A stretch of DNA of 64,000 bases from an uncultured Alphaproteobacteria bacterium (lineage in GTDB: Bacteria; Pseudomonadota; Alphaproteobacteria; HIMB59). The notes under the pieces are model-generated. The model ran no database searches and was not told the DNA's origin. It saw only the letters and a list, made by a program, of their open reading frames with translations. Below, piece after piece: positions 41,645 to 52,177 of this stretch (its first letter is position 1; every line of letters begins with the position of its first letter). The stretch is from assembly GCA_902611415.1 (NCBI GenBank), contig CACLZM010000002.1:62001-126000 (forward strand), read 5' to 3'. A program made the translations under genes and the position numbers.

Positions 41645-42574
41645 ATGAAAAACAAAAATATTTTAGTTTTTGGATCTACTGGTTTTATAGGAAGAAGTAT
41701 AACGAAAAGACTATTACAAAATGGTGACAAATTAATATGCCCTGTAAGGAATGCTAGTAGAGTAAAAAGAAATATACTCTCAGGAGATATTGGGCAGATA
41801 GAAGTAATAGAATTTGATATTCATAATTTAGAGGATATTAAAAATTTAATTAAAAAATCAGATTTGGTAATTAATTTAGTCGGTATTCTTTATGAAACAA
41901 GTAGTCTATCATTTGAATTAGTTCATTATTTACTACCAAAAAAAATTGCTAATTATTGTGAATTATTCAAAAAACCTTTTCTTCATATCTCTGGCTTAGG
42001 GTCTACATTCCAAACAAAATCAAATTATTTGATCAGCAAAAAAATGGGTGAAGAGTTTATTGAAAATAATAATACTAATCACATTATTATAAGGCCTAGT
42101 ACAGTTTATGGTGAGGAAGATAATTTCTTTAATTTATTTGGTAAGATGGCCAAAATTTTACCATTCTTACCTTTAATTAAAAATGGAAAGACTAAATTTC
42201 AGCCAATTTATGTAAATGACTTATCTCTTTTAATTTTTAATTTGTTAAATAATTTCGAAAAGCACAAAAACTCTAATATTGCCGCAGTAGGTAATGAAAT
42301 ATATACATTTAAAGAAATTTTGAGTCATATATTTTTTTCTTTGAAAAAAAAGGAAAGATTTTTTTACATACCTTCTTTTTTGGCAATTATTCAAGGTAAA
42401 GTATTAGAAAAACTACCAAAACCTTTATTTACATATGATCAGTATGTGACTCTTTCTCATGATAGCATCTCGGAGGGAAGTCAAAAATTAGTAACTAAAA
42501 TATTGAAACAAGATTTATCAGATATGAAGGTTATTACCTCAGAATATCTAAAAAAGTTTATCGATAAAGTTTAA
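41645..42574 (+). CDS. NAD(P)-binding protein, complex I NDUFA9-like
   Basis: 309 residues. The N-terminal Rossmann motif is FGSTGFIGRSITKRLL, followed by NLVGILYE and the IIRPSTVYGEEDNFF loop that are typical of the atypical SDRs related to the NDUFA9 subunit of complex I. It probably binds NADPH and has a structural or regulatory role rather than epimerase activity. It converges with uppP, as in many alphaproteobacteria. Confidence 0.8.
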   Translation: MKNKNILVFGSTGFIGRSITKRLLQNGDKLICPVRNASRVKRNILSGDIGQIEVIEFDIHNLEDIKNLIKKSDLVINLVGILYETSSLSFELVHYLLPKKIANYCELFKKPFLHISGLGSTFQTKSNYLISKKMGEEFIENNNTNHIIIRPSTVYGEEDNFFNLFGKMAKILPFLPLIKNGKTKFQPIYVNDLSLLIFNLLNNFEKHKNSNIAAVGNEIYTFKEILSHIFFSLKKKERFFYIPSFLAIIQGKVLEKLPKPLFTYDQYVTLSHDSISEGSQKLVTKILKQDLSDMKVITSEYLKKFIDKV

Positions 42575-43330
42575 TTAAGTTAAATAAATTAATAAAATTA
42601 AACCTAATAAAATTCTATAAATTACAAAAGGTGTAAAGCCAATTTTATTTATCACTTTAATAAATACAGATATTGTAAAATATGCTGAAAAAAATGTAAT
42701 AATAAAAATTATAGATAAATTTTTATCTATAATAAAATTTTCAAATTCTTTAACATTGGAAAAAAAAGACAAACAAATTATAGGTATACCCATATACAAA
42801 CTATAAATAGATGAATATTTTCTATCTTCTCCAAATATTCTGAATGCAATTATACAACTTCCTGCTCTACTAAAACCTGGTAAAAAAGCTAGACATTGAA
42901 AAAATCCAGCCAGAATAAATTTGGTACTTTTATTTTTAATTTCTAACTTAAATTTTTTTGTTTTATCTGAAACATAGAGTAATATTGCTCCAGTAATCGA
43001 AGTGTATCCAATCAACTTTAAACTAATATAATTAACATTGTAAAATTTGATTATAAATCCAAGGATAATTGCAGGTAAGGTCCCATAGACTAATAGTTTC
43101 CAGTAAGCTTTGATATTTGATTTTGAAAAATGTTTGTTTGCAAATAAATATAATAATAAAGCAAATAAAGATGCAAAGTGTGCTGATGTTTCATACAAAT
43201 AATTTCTAGATTCTAAATTTTTAAAGTAGATTTCTAATATATTAATGTGCCCACTGGAACTTATGGGGATAAATTCAGTAATTCCTTGAATTAAACCATA
43301 AAAAACATAAAAAATACTACTATCAGTCAT
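42575..43330 (-). CDS. uppP: Undecaprenyl-diphosphatase (BacA family)
   Basis: 251 residues with about eight membrane helices. GLIQGITEFIPISSSGHINI contains the catalytic EF-x-PISSSGH motif, and PGFSRAGSCIIAFRI the second conserved region, with Ala in place of the usual Ser in SRSG. It recycles undecaprenyl phosphate for wall and LPS synthesis. Confidence 0.93.
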   Translation of the reverse strand: MTDSSIFYVFYGLIQGITEFIPISSSGHINILEIYFKNLESRNYLYETSAHFASLFALLLYLFANKHFSKSNIKAYWKLLVYGTLPAIILGFIIKFYNVNYISLKLIGYTSITGAILLYVSDKTKKFKLEIKNKSTKFILAGFFQCLAFLPGFSRAGSCIIAFRIFGEDRKYSSIYSLYMGIPIICLSFFSNVKEFENFIIDKNLSIIFIITFFSAYFTISVFIKVINKIGFTPFVIYRILLGLILLIYLT

Positions 43331-43424
43331 AATTTATTATCATTTATGAGTTTACTTAATTCACAAATCTATGTATTAATACACTCCATTTGTTTGTAGG
43401 AGAATAAAGTAATATTTTATTATC

Positions 43425-44837
43425 ATGTTAAAGTTTCATAAAAAAAAATCTAAGAATCCATCTAAAACTGAACCTGAAAAAAGAATAAAGAATTTTCAAG
43501 AGATTTATAGTCAGTTTAATAAAAATGACTCTGTTGAACAATCCTCAAGATGCTCTCAATGCGGAATTCCATATTGTCAAATACATTGTCCTTTAAATAA
43601 TAATATACCTGATTGGTTACGTTACATTGCAGAAGGCCGATTAGAGGAAGCCTATCAAGTATCTGCCTCTACAAATGCATTTCCAGAGGTATGTGGAAGA
43701 GTTTGTCCTCAAGATCGTCTGTGTGAGGGTAATTGTGTTGTTGAACAGGCGGGCTTTGGAGCCATTACAATTGGTAATTTAGAAAAATACTTAACAGAAA
43801 TAGCATGGGAAAAAGGATGGGTTAAAAACCTATCACCCCAAAACCAATACAAGCAGAAAGTTGCTGTAATAGGGTCAGGTCCTGCTGGAATGGCTGCATC
43901 AGCCTATTTAATTCAAAATGGGTATCAAGTAGACGTCTATGAAAAAAATGATCGAGCTGGTGGTTTGATGATTTATGGTATACCTAATTTTAAGTTAGAC
44001 AAAAAAATTGTTGAGAGAAGAACTGAGTGGCTTACTGATAGTGGTGTTGTATTTAACTTAAACACGGAAGTTGGAAAAAATATTTCCTTCCAAGATTTGG
44101 AAAAAGATTATGATGCAATATTAATTGCAACTGGTGTATACAAAGCAAGACAATTAGATATTGACACCTCTTCAGTCAACAATAGCATTCCTGCTCTGGA
44201 TTTTTTAATTGAGAGTAACAGAACTGGTTTAGGTGACTCTCCCTCAAAAAATAAATATCTTACAGCAAAAGATAAACATGTAGTTGTTATTGGTGGAGGT
44301 GATACTGCTATGGATTGTGTTAGAACAGCCATTAGACAACATGCAAAAGAGGTTACTTGTCTTTACAGAAGAAACAAAGAAAACATGCCTGGATCAGCAA
44401 GAGAAGTTTTAAATGCAGAGCAAGAGGGTATCAAATTTAATTGGTTATCTGTTCCATCCAAAATTATTAGTGATAGCTCTAATGCAACAAGTATGACATA
44501 TAAAGTGGCTACATTGGGTGAAGTGGACGAGAGTGGAAGAAGAAAACCAATAGATACTGGTGTTGAAAAACAAATTAAAAGTGACTTAATTATTCAAGCT
44601 CTTGGTTTTGAGCCTGAAGATTTGAACCATAATTTCAAAACAAATATTGAATTAACTAGCTGGAAAACAGTTAAAGTTGATTTTAAAAAGTTTCAAACTA
44701 GCAACCCAAAGATTTTTGCTGCTGGGGATATTGTTAGAGGCGCCTCTCTGGTTGTTTGGGCGATACATGATGGCCGAGAGGTTGCAAAATCAATTCATAA
44801 TTTCTTACAGAGCTCAAAAATTAAAAAAGCATCATGA
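43425..44837 (+). CDS. gltD: Glutamate synthase (NADPH) small subunit
   Basis: 470 residues. An N-terminal domain with two Cys clusters (CSQCGIPYCQIHC and CGRVCPQDRLCEGNC) binds 4Fe-4S centres. FAD is bound at GSGPAGMAASAYL and NADPH at GGGDTAMDCVRTA; the end has FAAGDIVRGASLVVWAI. It feeds electrons to GltB. The order small then large subunit with a four-base overlap shows a tight operon. Confidence 0.95.
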   Translation: MLKFHKKKSKNPSKTEPEKRIKNFQEIYSQFNKNDSVEQSSRCSQCGIPYCQIHCPLNNNIPDWLRYIAEGRLEEAYQVSASTNAFPEVCGRVCPQDRLCEGNCVVEQAGFGAITIGNLEKYLTEIAWEKGWVKNLSPQNQYKQKVAVIGSGPAGMAASAYLIQNGYQVDVYEKNDRAGGLMIYGIPNFKLDKKIVERRTEWLTDSGVVFNLNTEVGKNISFQDLEKDYDAILIATGVYKARQLDIDTSSVNNSIPALDFLIESNRTGLGDSPSKNKYLTAKDKHVVVIGGGDTAMDCVRTAIRQHAKEVTCLYRRNKENMPGSAREVLNAEQEGIKFNWLSVPSKIISDSSNATSMTYKVATLGEVDESGRRKPIDTGVEKQIKSDLIIQALGFEPEDLNHNFKTNIELTSWKTVKVDFKKFQTSNPKIFAAGDIVRGASLVVWAIHDGREVAKSIHNFLQSSKIKKAS

Positions 44838-47800
44838 AAGACAATCCACTAGAAATTTTTAAAATAAATAGACAAAAACTAAAAGATAATCACGTCTATA
44901 ATGAAAAATATGAACATGATAATTGTGGTGTAGGTTTAGTTGCCTCAATAAAAGGTGAGTCAAGAAGAGACATAGTCGAAAAAGGAGTTGAGGCACTTAA
45001 AGCAGTATTCCATAGAGGTGCAGTTGATGCAGATGGTAAAACGGGAGATGGTGCCGGTATTATGTTGGAGGTTTCAAACTCTTTCTTCAGCAAACAAATT
45101 TTAAAAATGGGTCACAGAAAAACTAAAGACTCTGTGTTAGGTGTAGGTATGATATTTTTGCCTAAAAGAGATTTTGGAGCCCAAGAAAAATGCAGAGCTA
45201 TCGTTGAATATGAAATTATAAAATCTGGAATGAATCTTTTTGGATGGAGACAGGTTCCTGTTAATACAGAGATTATTGGTGAAAAAGCTAACTATACTAA
45301 ACCAGAAATTGAACAAATAATTTTTTCACCTAAAGAAACAACACCTGACATCGAAAAGAAACTATACTTAACAAGGAAAAGGATAGAGAACAAAATCAAA
45401 GCACAGAGTATTAATGATTTTTATGTTTGCTCTTTGTCGACCCAAACGATTGTTTACAAAGGTATGTTTTTAGCTGAACAGTTATCAGAGTTTTACCCAG
45501 ATTTGCTTGATAATGAATTTAAATCTAAATTTGCTATTTACCATCAAAGATATTCTACCAACACATTTCCTACATGGTCCTTGGCACAACCATTTCGAGT
45601 TTTAGCTCATAACGGTGAAATCAATACTTTAAAGGGAAATATAAATTGGATGAGCGCACATGAACCAAGAATTACACACCCCTTTTTTAATGAGAGAATT
45701 AATGATTTGAAACCTGTACTCGACCCAGATGCATCTGACTCTGCTTCGCTTGATGCTGCTTTTGAACTTTTTGTTCAAACTGATAGGGACATGCCGATGG
45801 CAAAATCAATGATTATTCCTGAGTCTTGGTCTAATCGTTCTGATTTATCTGATCAATTAAAGGCCATGTATGCTTATTGTAACGCGGTTATTGAGCCATG
45901 GGACGGGCCAGCAGCAGTCTGTGGAAATTTTGGAGATTGGATAATATCTGGTATGGATAGAAACGGATTAAGACCTCTTCGATACATATTAACAGATGAC
46001 GACTTACTAATCTCAGGATCTGAAGTCGGCATGATAAATATAGATGAGAAAAATATAATAAAAAAAGGAAGAGTTGGGCCTGGTGAACTAATAGCAGTAA
46101 ATTATAAAGAGAGTAAGTTTTATGAAAGCTTTGAATTAAAAGATTTACTCAGTAAACGTAACAACTACTCAGACTGGAACGAAAAAACTATAAAGTTAGA
46201 TAACATTTTATCTAAAGACAAAATTTATGAACCATCAACAGTTGATGAAGAAAATATTTTTCAAATTGCTAAATCATTTAATTTAACATTAGAAACTCTT
46301 GATTTAATCTTAGATCCAATGGTTAAAACAGGGCTAGAAGCTGTCGGATCAATGGGAGATGACGCACCACTTAGTGTACTCACTGAAAGATACCGAGGTC
46401 TTCATAGTTTCTTTAAACAAAATTTTGCTCAAGTAACAAACCCTCCAATTGATAGCCTTAGGGAACAAGTTGTAATGAGTTTAAAAACTAGACTTGGAAA
46501 CCTTGGAAACATTGTAGAAGAAGACTCTGAGCAGTGTAATTTGGTACTTTTAGAGAGCCCTATATTACTAGATAATGAACTTGATACATTAAAAAGTCAT
46601 TTATCAAAGTATACAACCGAGATTGACTGTTCTTATAAATTAAATGAAGAGACTAATTTTTTAAATGAAATCCAAAGAGTTTGCTCTGAGGCTGAACAAG
46701 CAGTCAGGTCTGGTTCTCAACATCTAATTATCACTGATAATAATATTAATAAAGACAGAATTGCTTTACCAATGATACTTGCCACAAGCGCTGTTCATAG
46801 TTATCTAATAAAAAATAATTTAAGGACTTTTACTTCCTTAAACGTCTCCTCTAAAGAGTGTCTTGATGTTCACTACTTTGCAGTACTTATTGGTGTTGGC
46901 GCCACTACTGTTAATGCTTCATCAGTAGAAAAACTTATTTCAAATAGATACAAAAAAAATATTTATCAGAATACTGATTACCCTCAACTAATAAAAAACT
47001 TTAAAAAATCTATAGAGAAAGGACTGAGAAAAATTATCAGTAAAATGGGAATTTCAGTAATCAGTTCATATCGTGGTGGAAGAAATTTTGAAATAATTGG
47101 CTTAAGTAGAAGTATGGTAGAGAGTTTTTTTCCAGGAATGTCCTCCAGAATTTCTGGTATCGGATTAGACGGATTAGAAAAAAGAGTAAGGAGACAGCAT
47201 GAGTTATCATTTAAGTCTGATAATGTAATTTTAGACATAGGTGGTGAATATAGATTTAGAGCTAATAGTGAAGTGCACGCTTATGAGGGTGTTTCAATAC
47301 ATATGCTTCAAGAAGCTGTAACCAGAGACTCATATAATCTTTATAAAAAATATACCTCAAGAATTTATGGCTCCAAACCCATTCAAATAAGGGATTTACT
47401 TCAGTTTAATGAAAGCAGTAATTCTATAAATTTGGATAATGTAGAGAGCATTTCTGAAATAAGAAAAAGCTTTGTATCTCCTGGAATTTCACTTGGAGCA
47501 CTTAGCCCTGAGGCTCATGAAACTTTAGCTATTGCAATGAACAGAATAGGCTCAAAGTCAGATAGCGGAGAAGGGGGAGAGGATGCAAGAAGATATTCCA
47601 AATTAAAAAATGGTGATAATCCAAGTTCAGCCATCAAACAAGTTGCAAGTGGAAGATTTGGCGTGACCGCGGAATATTTAAATAACTGTTCAGAATTAGA
47701 AATTAAAATTGCTCAAGGTGCTAAACCTGGAGAGGGTGGTCAATTACCTGGTTTTAAGGTTACTGATTTAATTGCTAAATTAAGACATAGCACAAAAGGT

Positions 47801-49348
47801 GTAACACTTATTAGCCCTCCACCACACCATGATATTTATTCTATAGAGGATCTTGCTCAACTTATTTACGATTTAAAACAAATCAATCCAATAGCGAAGG
47901 TTTGTGTAAAACTGGTAGCGCAATCAGGAATAGGAACTGTTGCTGCTGGTGTTGCAAAGGCTAAAGCTGATGTAATTTTAGTTTCGGGACATTCAGGTGG
48001 AACAGGGGCAAGCCCTCAGTCAAGTATTAAGTATGTTGGCCTTCCATGGGAATTGGGAATAAGTGAGGTTCACCAAATTTTAGCTTTGAATGGTTTAAGA
48101 GACAAAGTTCTACTTAGAACAGACGGAGGTATCAAAACAGGAAAAGATATTGTCATTGCTGCAATATTAGGAGCTGAGGAGTACGGAATTGGTACAGCTT
48201 CATTAGTAGCTATGGGATGCATCATGGTCAGACAATGTCACTCAAATACTTGTCCAGTTGGTGTATGTACCCAAGATGAAAAACTTCGTGAAAAATTTGG
48301 AGGTACTCCTGAAAAAGTTGTCAATTTGTTTTCATTTATTGCCGAAGAAGTCAGAGAAATTCTTGCATCCTTAGGTTACAAATCCTTAAAGGACATTATT
48401 GGTAAAACAGAATTATTATCTCAAATTCATTATGGATCTAGTGATTTAGATAATCTTGATTTAAATCCTATATTAACAAAGATTGATGATGGCAAAATTT
48501 ATAATTACCATTCAAATAAAAAAAGAAATGAAGTACCTAAAACACTTGACGATCAGTTTGAAAAAGATGGAAAAGACTTTATTAATTCAGGTCAAAAAAT
48601 TGAATTAACATATAATATACAAAATACATTAAGAACAATAGGAACTAAAATTTCATCTATAATTACAAGAAAATATGGAATGAATACCTTATCTGAAGAT
48701 CATGTCACTCTTAAACTAAGAGGTTCAGCTGGCCAGTCTTTGGGAGCTTTTGCTGTCAAAGGTCTTACATTAAAAGTTTTTGGTGATGCTAATGACTATG
48801 TGGGCAAAGGTCTTTCTGGAGGAAAGATTATCGTTCAGCCAAGAAATTCATTTACTCAACCTAGTCATGAAAATGTAATTATTGGAAATGTTACCCTTTA
48901 TGGAGCCACTGATGGAAGGTTATATGCTTCTGGTCAAGCAGGTGACAGATTTTGTGTCAGAAATTCAGGTGCATTAGCAATAGTCGAAGGATGTGGTGCT
49001 AACGGCTGTGAGTACATGACAGGAGGGTCTGCAATTATTTTAGGAGATGTTGGTGATAACTTTGGTGCAGGTATGACTGGTGGTTCTGCTTTTATTTATT
49101 CCGAACAAAAGAATATTTCTGATTTGATGAACATGGAAACGATAGGACTTTATGAAATAGATAATAAAGATTGGAAAAACCATCTTCTAGATCTTTTAAA
49201 AGATTTCTACAAAGAGACTAAATCAAAAAGAGCAGAGTTTATTATTGAAAATTATGACTCTGAAGTCAAAAAATTTGCTCACGTCGTTCCTGATGAAGTG
49301 ATTGATAAACTAGAATTTCCAGTCACAAAAAAATCAAAAATAGCTTAA
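44834..49348 (+). CDS. gltB: Glutamate synthase large subunit
   Basis: 1504 residues. After a propeptide of about 29 residues, the nucleophilic Cys is in NCGVGLVASIKGE. Class II amidotransferase motifs (YSTNTFPTWSLAQPFR, HNGEINT), the central domain, the FMN-binding domain (GAKPGEGGQLPG, LVSGHSGGTGASP), the 3Fe-4S Cys of CHSNTCPVGVC, and the C-terminal GXGXG helix (GGSAIILGDVGDNFGAGMTG) follow in order. It makes two glutamates from glutamine and 2-oxoglutarate and is central to nitrogen assimilation. Confidence 0.97.
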   Translation: MKDNPLEIFKINRQKLKDNHVYNEKYEHDNCGVGLVASIKGESRRDIVEKGVEALKAVFHRGAVDADGKTGDGAGIMLEVSNSFFSKQILKMGHRKTKDSVLGVGMIFLPKRDFGAQEKCRAIVEYEIIKSGMNLFGWRQVPVNTEIIGEKANYTKPEIEQIIFSPKETTPDIEKKLYLTRKRIENKIKAQSINDFYVCSLSTQTIVYKGMFLAEQLSEFYPDLLDNEFKSKFAIYHQRYSTNTFPTWSLAQPFRVLAHNGEINTLKGNINWMSAHEPRITHPFFNERINDLKPVLDPDASDSASLDAAFELFVQTDRDMPMAKSMIIPESWSNRSDLSDQLKAMYAYCNAVIEPWDGPAAVCGNFGDWIISGMDRNGLRPLRYILTDDDLLISGSEVGMINIDEKNIIKKGRVGPGELIAVNYKESKFYESFELKDLLSKRNNYSDWNEKTIKLDNILSKDKIYEPSTVDEENIFQIAKSFNLTLETLDLILDPMVKTGLEAVGSMGDDAPLSVLTERYRGLHSFFKQNFAQVTNPPIDSLREQVVMSLKTRLGNLGNIVEEDSEQCNLVLLESPILLDNELDTLKSHLSKYTTEIDCSYKLNEETNFLNEIQRVCSEAEQAVRSGSQHLIITDNNINKDRIALPMILATSAVHSYLIKNNLRTFTSLNVSSKECLDVHYFAVLIGVGATTVNASSVEKLISNRYKKNIYQNTDYPQLIKNFKKSIEKGLRKIISKMGISVISSYRGGRNFEIIGLSRSMVESFFPGMSSRISGIGLDGLEKRVRRQHELSFKSDNVILDIGGEYRFRANSEVHAYEGVSIHMLQEAVTRDSYNLYKKYTSRIYGSKPIQIRDLLQFNESSNSINLDNVESISEIRKSFVSPGISLGALSPEAHETLAIAMNRIGSKSDSGEGGEDARRYSKLKNGDNPSSAIKQVASGRFGVTAEYLNNCSELEIKIAQGAKPGEGGQLPGFKVTDLIAKLRHSTKGVTLISPPPHHDIYSIEDLAQLIYDLKQINPIAKVCVKLVAQSGIGTVAAGVAKAKADVILVSGHSGGTGASPQSSIKYVGLPWELGISEVHQILALNGLRDKVLLRTDGGIKTGKDIVIAAILGAEEYGIGTASLVAMGCIMVRQCHSNTCPVGVCTQDEKLREKFGGTPEKVVNLFSFIAEEVREILASLGYKSLKDIIGKTELLSQIHYGSSDLDNLDLNPILTKIDDGKIYNYHSNKKRNEVPKTLDDQFEKDGKDFINSGQKIELTYNIQNTLRTIGTKISSIITRKYGMNTLSEDHVTLKLRGSAGQSLGAFAVKGLTLKVFGDANDYVGKGLSGGKIIVQPRNSFTQPSHENVIIGNVTLYGATDGRLYASGQAGDRFCVRNSGALAIVEGCGANGCEYMTGGSAIILGDVGDNFGAGMTGGSAFIYSEQKNISDLMNMETIGLYEIDNKDWKNHLLDLLKDFYKETKSKRAEFIIENYDSEVKKFAHVVPDEVIDKLEFPVTKKSKIA

Positions 49349-50070
49349 ATAAATTTAGATAGAGTTATTAAACTCTCTTTATCAGATAGGCTATGATCTG
49401 CATGTTTAATTAAAATATTTTTAAAGTTTTTAAATTTTTTACTAAAATTGAAACTATCATTATATCCATATGGAACAGCTTTGTCTTGGCCCCCATGAAG
49501 GAAAATAGTTTCTCCTAAAAAATTACCCTTGATCTTTTTAATTAAATATTTTTTGCTTCTTTTAAATAGTGCGGGAGAGTAATAATAAGAAAAATCAGAA
49601 CTAACCTTTTGTTTTACGATCTCATTATTTTTAATTTTATTTTTCTGATGATTATTAAAATTTTTCCAAATTAACTCTGTAGTAAAATCTGGTGCAGGGG
49701 CAATACCTATAAGCTTTGTAACTTTGCCTGGATGTATCAAAGCATATATGATTGCAACCCATCCACCCATACTACTCCCAACCAAAATAAAATTTTTTAT
49801 TTTCAAGTAATTTATAATATTGACTAAATCATTATACCAATCACTAATACCAAAGTTAGTGAATTCACCACTAGATCTTCCATGCCCTTGAAAGTCAAAA
49901 CACAAATATGAAATTTTATTTTTTCTGCAATAATTATTTAAAAAATTAGACTTTTTACCACTCTTATCTGATAATAAACCATGTAAAAAAATTAGAGTTT
50001 TTTTACTTCTTTTGTAGTATCTATAGGATATTTTAACACCATCTTTTTTATAAAAGCTTAGTTTTGACAC
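49345..50070 (-). CDS. Alpha/beta hydrolase family protein
   Basis: 241 residues from a GTG. The oxyanion strand LIFLHGLLSD, the nucleophile elbow LVGSSMGGWVAI, the acid in HGGQDKAVPYG, and the His in HADHSLSD form a full catalytic triad. It resembles short esterases with a palmitoyl-thioesterase-like layout. The substrate is unknown. It converges with gltB (four-base overlap) and its start overlaps that of the divergent glycosyltransferase gene. Confidence 0.85.
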   Translation of the reverse strand: MSKLSFYKKDGVKISYRYYKRSKKTLIFLHGLLSDKSGKKSNFLNNYCRKNKISYLCFDFQGHGRSSGEFTNFGISDWYNDLVNIINYLKIKNFILVGSSMGGWVAIIYALIHPGKVTKLIGIAPAPDFTTELIWKNFNNHQKNKIKNNEIVKQKVSSDFSYYYSPALFKRSKKYLIKKIKGNFLGETIFLHGGQDKAVPYGYNDSFNFSKKFKNFKNILIKHADHSLSDKESLITLSKFI

Positions 50071-51158
50071 AGATTAAAAATACAAAAAAAATAACTTGTT
50101 TACAAATAATTCCAACCATGGGCATTGGAGGTATTGAGACTGGAGTAAGAGATATTGCAAAATACCTTAATAAAAAAAAAATTGATAACTATATTTTATG
50201 TGAAAGCAGTAACAATAATTTAAATATCAAAGGTCTAAAAATAATAAAATTAGATAATTTAAAATTTAAAAATATTTTTGATCAAAACAAGATCAAAATG
50301 CAAATAAAACAATTAATAAAAAAAAAAAAAATAAATTTAGTTCATATATCTTCAAGGGCACCAGCTTTTTTTCTAATTAATTACATTAAAAATTTAAATA
50401 CAAAAGTTGTAACAAGTGTTCATAATAAATATGAGTCTAAATCATTTTTAAAAGATTGGTATAACAGTTTTTTATTGAAGGGTGATGCTATAATTTTTAA
50501 CTCAAATTTTGTAAAAAAAACATATGAGAATTATTTAAATGATAAAACTAAACTACATGTTATCCCAAGAGGTGTAGACACCAATTACTTTTCGCCATCG
50601 AGAAAAAAATTTATAGGTAAAAATATTTTTATACCCTCGAGGATTTCAAGTTGGAAGGGGCATGAATTATTACTGAAATACTTCTCATTATTACAGCAAG
50701 AGTACAAAGACACATTTAATATCCACCTAGTATCTTTAAATAAAAGTAAAGAAGAAAAAAAAATACAATTACTAATTAATAAATTAAATATATCAAAAAA
50801 AATAATAATTCATAAACCCACAATAGATATCCAAAAACTGTATCAAGGGGCATACTTGGTTGTGAATATCTCTAAAAGACCCGAAGGGTTTGGTAGAACT
50901 GTTTCTGAGGCATTATCCTTATCTAAAGTTGTAATAGCACCTAATCAGGGCGGGACTAAAGAACAACTTTTCAATTTTAATAAAAATTTGTTATTTGATG
51001 TGAATTCATTTCAGTCTTTCCAAAAAACTTTTAAATATGCTTTAAAAAATTATGACGCAATATCAAAAAAAGGAAGATTCTATATAAAAAAAAATTATTC
51101 ATCTGATCTCATGTGTAGAAAAACTCTAGGAGTTTATAATCATTTAGTTAATTTATGA
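50064..51158 (+). CDS. Glycosyltransferase family 4 protein
   Basis: 364 residues from a TTG. CLQIIPTMGIGGIETGVRD is the GT4 N-terminal loop, HVIPRGVDTNYFSPSR the inter-domain motif, and RPEGFGRTVSEALSLS the EGFGxxxxEA donor-binding motif. GT-B enzymes of this type add sugars to LPS or capsule. It overlaps the next glycosyltransferase gene by four bases, so the two probably act on the same glycan. Confidence 0.9.
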   Translation: MTQIKNTKKITCLQIIPTMGIGGIETGVRDIAKYLNKKKIDNYILCESSNNNLNIKGLKIIKLDNLKFKNIFDQNKIKMQIKQLIKKKKINLVHISSRAPAFFLINYIKNLNTKVVTSVHNKYESKSFLKDWYNSFLLKGDAIIFNSNFVKKTYENYLNDKTKLHVIPRGVDTNYFSPSRKKFIGKNIFIPSRISSWKGHELLLKYFSLLQQEYKDTFNIHLVSLNKSKEEKKIQLLINKLNISKKIIIHKPTIDIQKLYQGAYLVVNISKRPEGFGRTVSEALSLSKVVIAPNQGGTKEQLFNFNKNLLFDVNSFQSFQKTFKYALKNYDAISKKGRFYIKKNYSSDLMCRKTLGVYNHLVNL

Positions 51159-52063
51159 ATATTCTAGTTATTAAACATGGATCACTTGGTGATTTAGTCT
51201 TATCGTTTGGCGCTATTAAAACACTTAGAGATAATTATCCACACTCCAAAATATACTTACTTACTCAATCTAACTATAAACAAATTTTTAAAAACTTACC
51301 TTATGTTAATGAAATTTTAGTTGATAATAGGATATCAATTTTCCCATCAGTAAAAAATATTTTGAAGAAAGTTAAAGAAAAAGAAATAGATTTATTAATT
51401 GATTTACAAAATTCAACTAGGACAGAAATTTATAATTTATTTATTAAGATATTTACTAAATGTAAAATCTTATCTTCAAGAAAATTTTCAGATTATAGTT
51501 ATAGGCAAAAAAAACTTGGTGTTCAACACATCACTAAAAATCATCAAGAGCAATTAAAATATTTGGAAATAAATAACTACTCACAGCCCGATTTGAATTG
51601 GATGCTTAAAGGTAAAACAATACAATCAAAAAAAATTATTTTTATCCCAGGAACATCTAAATCTGGAGAATATAAAAAATGGCCTTCAGATAAATATGCT
51701 CAAGTAGCCATATATTTAGTTAGCAGAAACTATGAAATTTATCTGACAGGCTCTGATTTGGATTTAAATACAATTAATGAAATAATTAAATTATGTCCAG
51801 AGTCTAAAAATAAAATTAATGAGTCAAAGATTGAGGATTTTTATCAATTGTGCTTGTCGTCTGAGTTGATCCTTACAAATGATACGGGGCCAGCTCATAT
51901 CGCCAGTCTTACAAATAAAAATGTAATTTGGATAGCAAATGACAACGAAATTTCACGTTCATGTTATCCACTTGGTGATAATTTACATAAGATTACAGCA
52001 TCTAATGTAAAAAATATTAGTGTTAACAGTATTATTAATAAAATAGATCAAATATTAAAATAA
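51155..52063 (+). CDS. Glycosyltransferase family 9 (heptosyltransferase-like)
   Basis: 302 residues. The start NILVIKHGSLGDLVLSFGAI and the late TNDTGPAHIASLT are GT9 hallmarks; IFIPGTSKSGEYKKWPSDKYA is the nucleotide-sugar region. GT9 enzymes transfer heptose or related sugars to LPS core. It is coupled to the GT4 gene, and a second GT9-like protein is encoded at 59553. The exact sugar is not readable. Confidence 0.88.
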   Translation: MNILVIKHGSLGDLVLSFGAIKTLRDNYPHSKIYLLTQSNYKQIFKNLPYVNEILVDNRISIFPSVKNILKKVKEKEIDLLIDLQNSTRTEIYNLFIKIFTKCKILSSRKFSDYSYRQKKLGVQHITKNHQEQLKYLEINNYSQPDLNWMLKGKTIQSKKIIFIPGTSKSGEYKKWPSDKYAQVAIYLVSRNYEIYLTGSDLDLNTINEIIKLCPESKNKINESKIEDFYQLCLSSELILTNDTGPAHIASLTNKNVIWIANDNEISRSCYPLGDNLHKITASNVKNISVNSIINKIDQILK

Positions 52064-52177
52064 TTTATATTTACAATTGATTTATCTTTGCTAATAATCC
52101 TAAGATGATTTTATATAATCAACCATTAGGGCACTTATAATTGGAAACATCCTTTTATTTCCTTTACACTTAATATT